From: Fimousia sp045616445
Lineage (GTDB): Bacteria; Bacillota; Clostridia; Lachnospirales; Lachnospiraceae
Assembly (NCBI GenBank): GCA_045616445.1
Contig: JAZLGR010000018.1
Coordinates: 186,001-250,000, forward strand
Direction: 5' to 3'
Length of the DNA: 64,000 nt
The first letter of the stretch is position 1. Each line of letters starts with the position of its first letter. Position numbers and translations under genes: made by a program. The notes beneath the pieces were generated by a model that did no database searches, had not been told where the DNA came from, and saw nothing but the letters and a program-made list of their open reading frames with translations. Positions 62,180 through 64,000 of the stretch are shown here, one piece after another.

Positions 62180-63601
62180 ATGATAGATAGAATGCAGTCT
62201 TTAGAAAGTGAAAAGCAGTTTGGCTATATGAACCAGATGAAAGCATGGGTGAAAGAGCAGAGTGACAAACTGGGTCGTCCCTTAACCTGTCACATTACCA
62301 CCTTTGGCTGTCAGATGAATGCCAAGGATTCTGAAAAACTGCTTGGAATCTTAGAACAGATGGGATATGTGGAAACAGAGGATGAGAATGCAGATTTCGT
62401 ACTCTTTAATACATGCACAGTCCGTGAGAATGCCAATCTCAAGCTGTATGGCCATCTGGGACATTTGAAAAAGAAAAAACAGTTAAATCCACACATGATG
62501 ATTGCATTGTGCGGCTGTATGATGCAGGAAGCCCATGTGGTGGCTAAGATCAAAGAGAAATATCGATTTGTGGATCTGGTATTTGGAACCCATAACATCT
62601 TTAAGCTGGCTGAACTGATGAAGCAGGCAGTGGATTCCAAAGGCATGATTGTGGATATCTGGAAGGATACAGAAGAAATTGTGGAAGATCTCCCAAGTGA
62701 GAGAAAGTATTCCTTCAAGTGCGGCGTTAACATCATGTACGGCTGTAATAATTTCTGCAGCTACTGTATCGTTCCTTATGTAAGAGGAAGAGAACGAAGC
62801 CGTAATCCGAAGGATATCATCCGTGAAATCGAATCTTTAGTGGCAGACGGGGTTGTGGAAGTGATGCTCCTCGGCCAGAATGTCAATTCCTACGGCAAGA
62901 ACTTAGAGGAGCCAATGACATTTGCCCAGCTGTTACGTGAAATTGAAAAAATCGAAGGATTGGAACGAATTCGTTTTATGACACCTCATCCGAAGGATTT
63001 ATCCGATGATCTCATCGATGTCCTTGCAACCTCCACAAAGGTCTGCAATCACATCCATCTGCCAGTACAGTCCGGCAGCACCGAAATCCTGAAGAAGATG
63101 AACCGTCACTATACTAAGGAATCCTATCTTGATCTGGTGGAACGCATTCGCGCCAAGGTGCCAAATGTTGCCTTCACAACGGACATTATCGTTGGCTTCC
63201 CTGGAGAGACAGAAGAAGATTTCTTAGATACCGTTGATGTGGTAAAGAAGGTTGGCTATGACAGCTGCTATACCTTTATTTACTCCAAGAGAACCGGCAC
63301 ACCTGCAGCAGATATGCCTGATCAGGTACCGGAGGATGTGGTAAAAGACCGTTTTAAGCGCCTGCTTAAAGTGGTTGGAGAAGCATCCAATAAGAATGTG
63401 GAAAAATTAGTTGGAAAAACCATGGATGTTCTCGTTGAAACCTTAAACGACCACGACGATACTATGGTAACCGGAAGACTGACCAACAACGTGCTGGTAC
63501 ATTTTGAAGGCACGGAAGCATTGATCGGCAAGATTGTTCCTGTTGTTTTAAAGGAAGCAAAGGGATTCTATTATATTGGTGAAAGAGCACAGGAGGCTTA
63601 A
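62180..63601 (+). CDS. miaB: tRNA-2-methylthio-N6-dimethylallyladenosine synthase
   Basis: Radical-SAM methylthiotransferase for A37 of tRNAs reading UNN codons. The N-terminal UPF0004 domain has three Cys ([4Fe-4S] auxiliary cluster) in TFGCQMNAKDSE, FNTCTVRENA and LCGCMMQE; the radical SAM motif is CNNFCSYC (near residue 191), and a TRAM domain ends the protein. Start 62180 follows TAGGAG by 7 nt; a GTG 13 codons earlier lacks an RBS. The 473-aa length is typical. mutS starts 4 nt after the stop, a conserved Firmicutes arrangement. Confidence 0.95.
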   Translation: MIDRMQSLESEKQFGYMNQMKAWVKEQSDKLGRPLTCHITTFGCQMNAKDSEKLLGILEQMGYVETEDENADFVLFNTCTVRENANLKLYGHLGHLKKKKQLNPHMMIALCGCMMQEAHVVAKIKEKYRFVDLVFGTHNIFKLAELMKQAVDSKGMIVDIWKDTEEIVEDLPSERKYSFKCGVNIMYGCNNFCSYCIVPYVRGRERSRNPKDIIREIESLVADGVVEVMLLGQNVNSYGKNLEEPMTFAQLLREIEKIEGLERIRFMTPHPKDLSDDLIDVLATSTKVCNHIHLPVQSGSTEILKKMNRHYTKESYLDLVERIRAKVPNVAFTTDIIVGFPGETEEDFLDTVDVVKKVGYDSCYTFIYSKRTGTPAADMPDQVPEDVVKDRFKRLLKVVGEASNKNVEKLVGKTMDVLVETLNDHDDTMVTGRLTNNVLVHFEGTEALIGKIVPVVLKEAKGFYYIGERAQEA

Positions 63602-63605
63602 ACAC

Positions 63606-64000
63606 ATGGCAAAACTGACTCCGATGATGGAACAGTACATGAAAATTAAAGAAGAGAATCAGGATTGCATCCTGTTTTATCGTCTGGGTGATTTCTACGA
63701 GATGTTTTTTGAGGATGCCCTCATTGCATCCAAAGTCCTTGAGATTACACTGACCGGGAAAAACTGCGGACTTCCAGAGCGTGCACCGATGTGTGGTGTG
63801 CCATTCCATGCCTGCGATGTATACCTGAATAAGCTGGTGGATGCCGGATATAAGGTGGGAATCTGCGAGCAGATGGAGGACCCAAGAACGGTCAAGGGAA
63901 TCGTAAAGCGTGAGGTGATCCGTATCGTAACGCCGGGCACCAACATTTCCACCCAGAATCTGGACGAGACGAAGAATAATTATCTCATGTGCATCTACAG
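63606..64000 (+). CDS. mutS: DNA mismatch repair protein MutS, N-terminal part (3' truncated by window)
   Basis: Mismatch recognition ATPase; only the first ~131 residues are in the window. It begins MAKLTPMMEQYMKIKEENQD and contains the mismatch-wedge motif GDFYEMFFEDA with Phe-x-Glu, then CGVPFHA and GYKVGICEQMEDP, diagnostic of MutS1 domain I. It is coupled to miaB. Confidence 0.96.
   Translation, partial: MAKLTPMMEQYMKIKEENQDCILFYRLGDFYEMFFEDALIASKVLEITLTGKNCGLPERAPMCGVPFHACDVYLNKLVDAGYKVGICEQMEDPRTVKGIVKREVIRIVTPGTNISTQNLDETKNNYLMCIY

Overview
The window reads as a chromosomal segment of a low-to-mid GC, anaerobic, spore-lineage Firmicute, most likely a gut member of the Lachnospiraceae. 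The grounds are a Firmicutes-type (class II) GalT, YtfI/YtfJ-like sporulation genes, the rpmB-Asp23-fakA-recG-acyP-rsmD-coaD...pta-ackA-DUF177-rpmF and plsX-rnc-smc-ftsY gene orders typical of Clostridia, fermentative acetate genes, a giant 2-hydroxyacyl-CoA dehydratase activase homologue, and Gram-positive style AGGAGG ribosome binding sites and sigma-A promoters. The genus is an inference. I see no rRNA or tRNA gene, CRISPR array, complete insertion sequence or prophage.

Layout. 1-5450: galactose use (truncated galK, galT, then GH2 beta-galactosidase behind its own terminator and promoter). 5509-11375: envelope and transport genes (acyltransferase-3, SulP/STAS anion transporter, NUDIX, GtrA, MATE, and a convergent papain-like unknown). 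11535-16529: murI, an Rpn/PD-(D/E)XK nuclease-transposase, an SDR, and a probable operon of low-molecular-weight phosphatase, cysteine hydrolase and GH125 mannosidase. 16603-20958: an FAD oxidoreductase, then an orphan sugar-binding lipoprotein divergent from a LacI regulator, with palindromic operators between them. 21151-25383: 1410-aa double-ATPase activase. 25608-30686: corA with a rhomboid-fold/zinc protein, pyk, a small unknown, ytfI-like and ytfJ.

30821-58107 is the conserved housekeeping core: rpmB (minus strand), Asp23, fakA, recG, acyP, rsmD, coaD, a coiled-coil protein, tmcAL (minus strand), pta, ackA, DUF177, rpmF, then plsX, rnc, smc and ftsY, with ilvA following. Between rpmF and plsX lies an accessory block of about 9.6 kb (42.2-51.8 kb): a degenerate 52-bp repeat array, a DUF4846 protein, a CoA-transferase, a LysR regulator divergent from a tyrosine phenol-lyase/tryptophanase family enzyme, an M20 dipeptidase, a nitroreductase, a YdcF protein and a pyridoxal kinase. 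The acpP gene usually found between plsX and rnc is absent. The window closes with a Na/Pi cotransporter, a VOC protein, a GC-rich hairpin element, miaB and the start of mutS.

Functionally the segment joins lactose/galactose and mannoside breakdown, pyruvate kinase and acetate production, amino-acid fermentation (a PLP lyase with a PLP-supplying kinase nearby, CoA transfer, threonine deamination) and core RNA, lipid and chromosome functions. The most interesting non-coding signals are the 11-bp phased repeats before the rpmF promoter, the 52-bp repeat array after rpmF, a phased Pho-box-like array at the phosphate transporter, operators spaced 199 bp apart at the LacI locus, and a hairpin directly before rnc. 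The most interesting protein signal is the lyase at 46.3 kb, whose specificity residues look like tyrosine phenol-lyase rather than tryptophanase.
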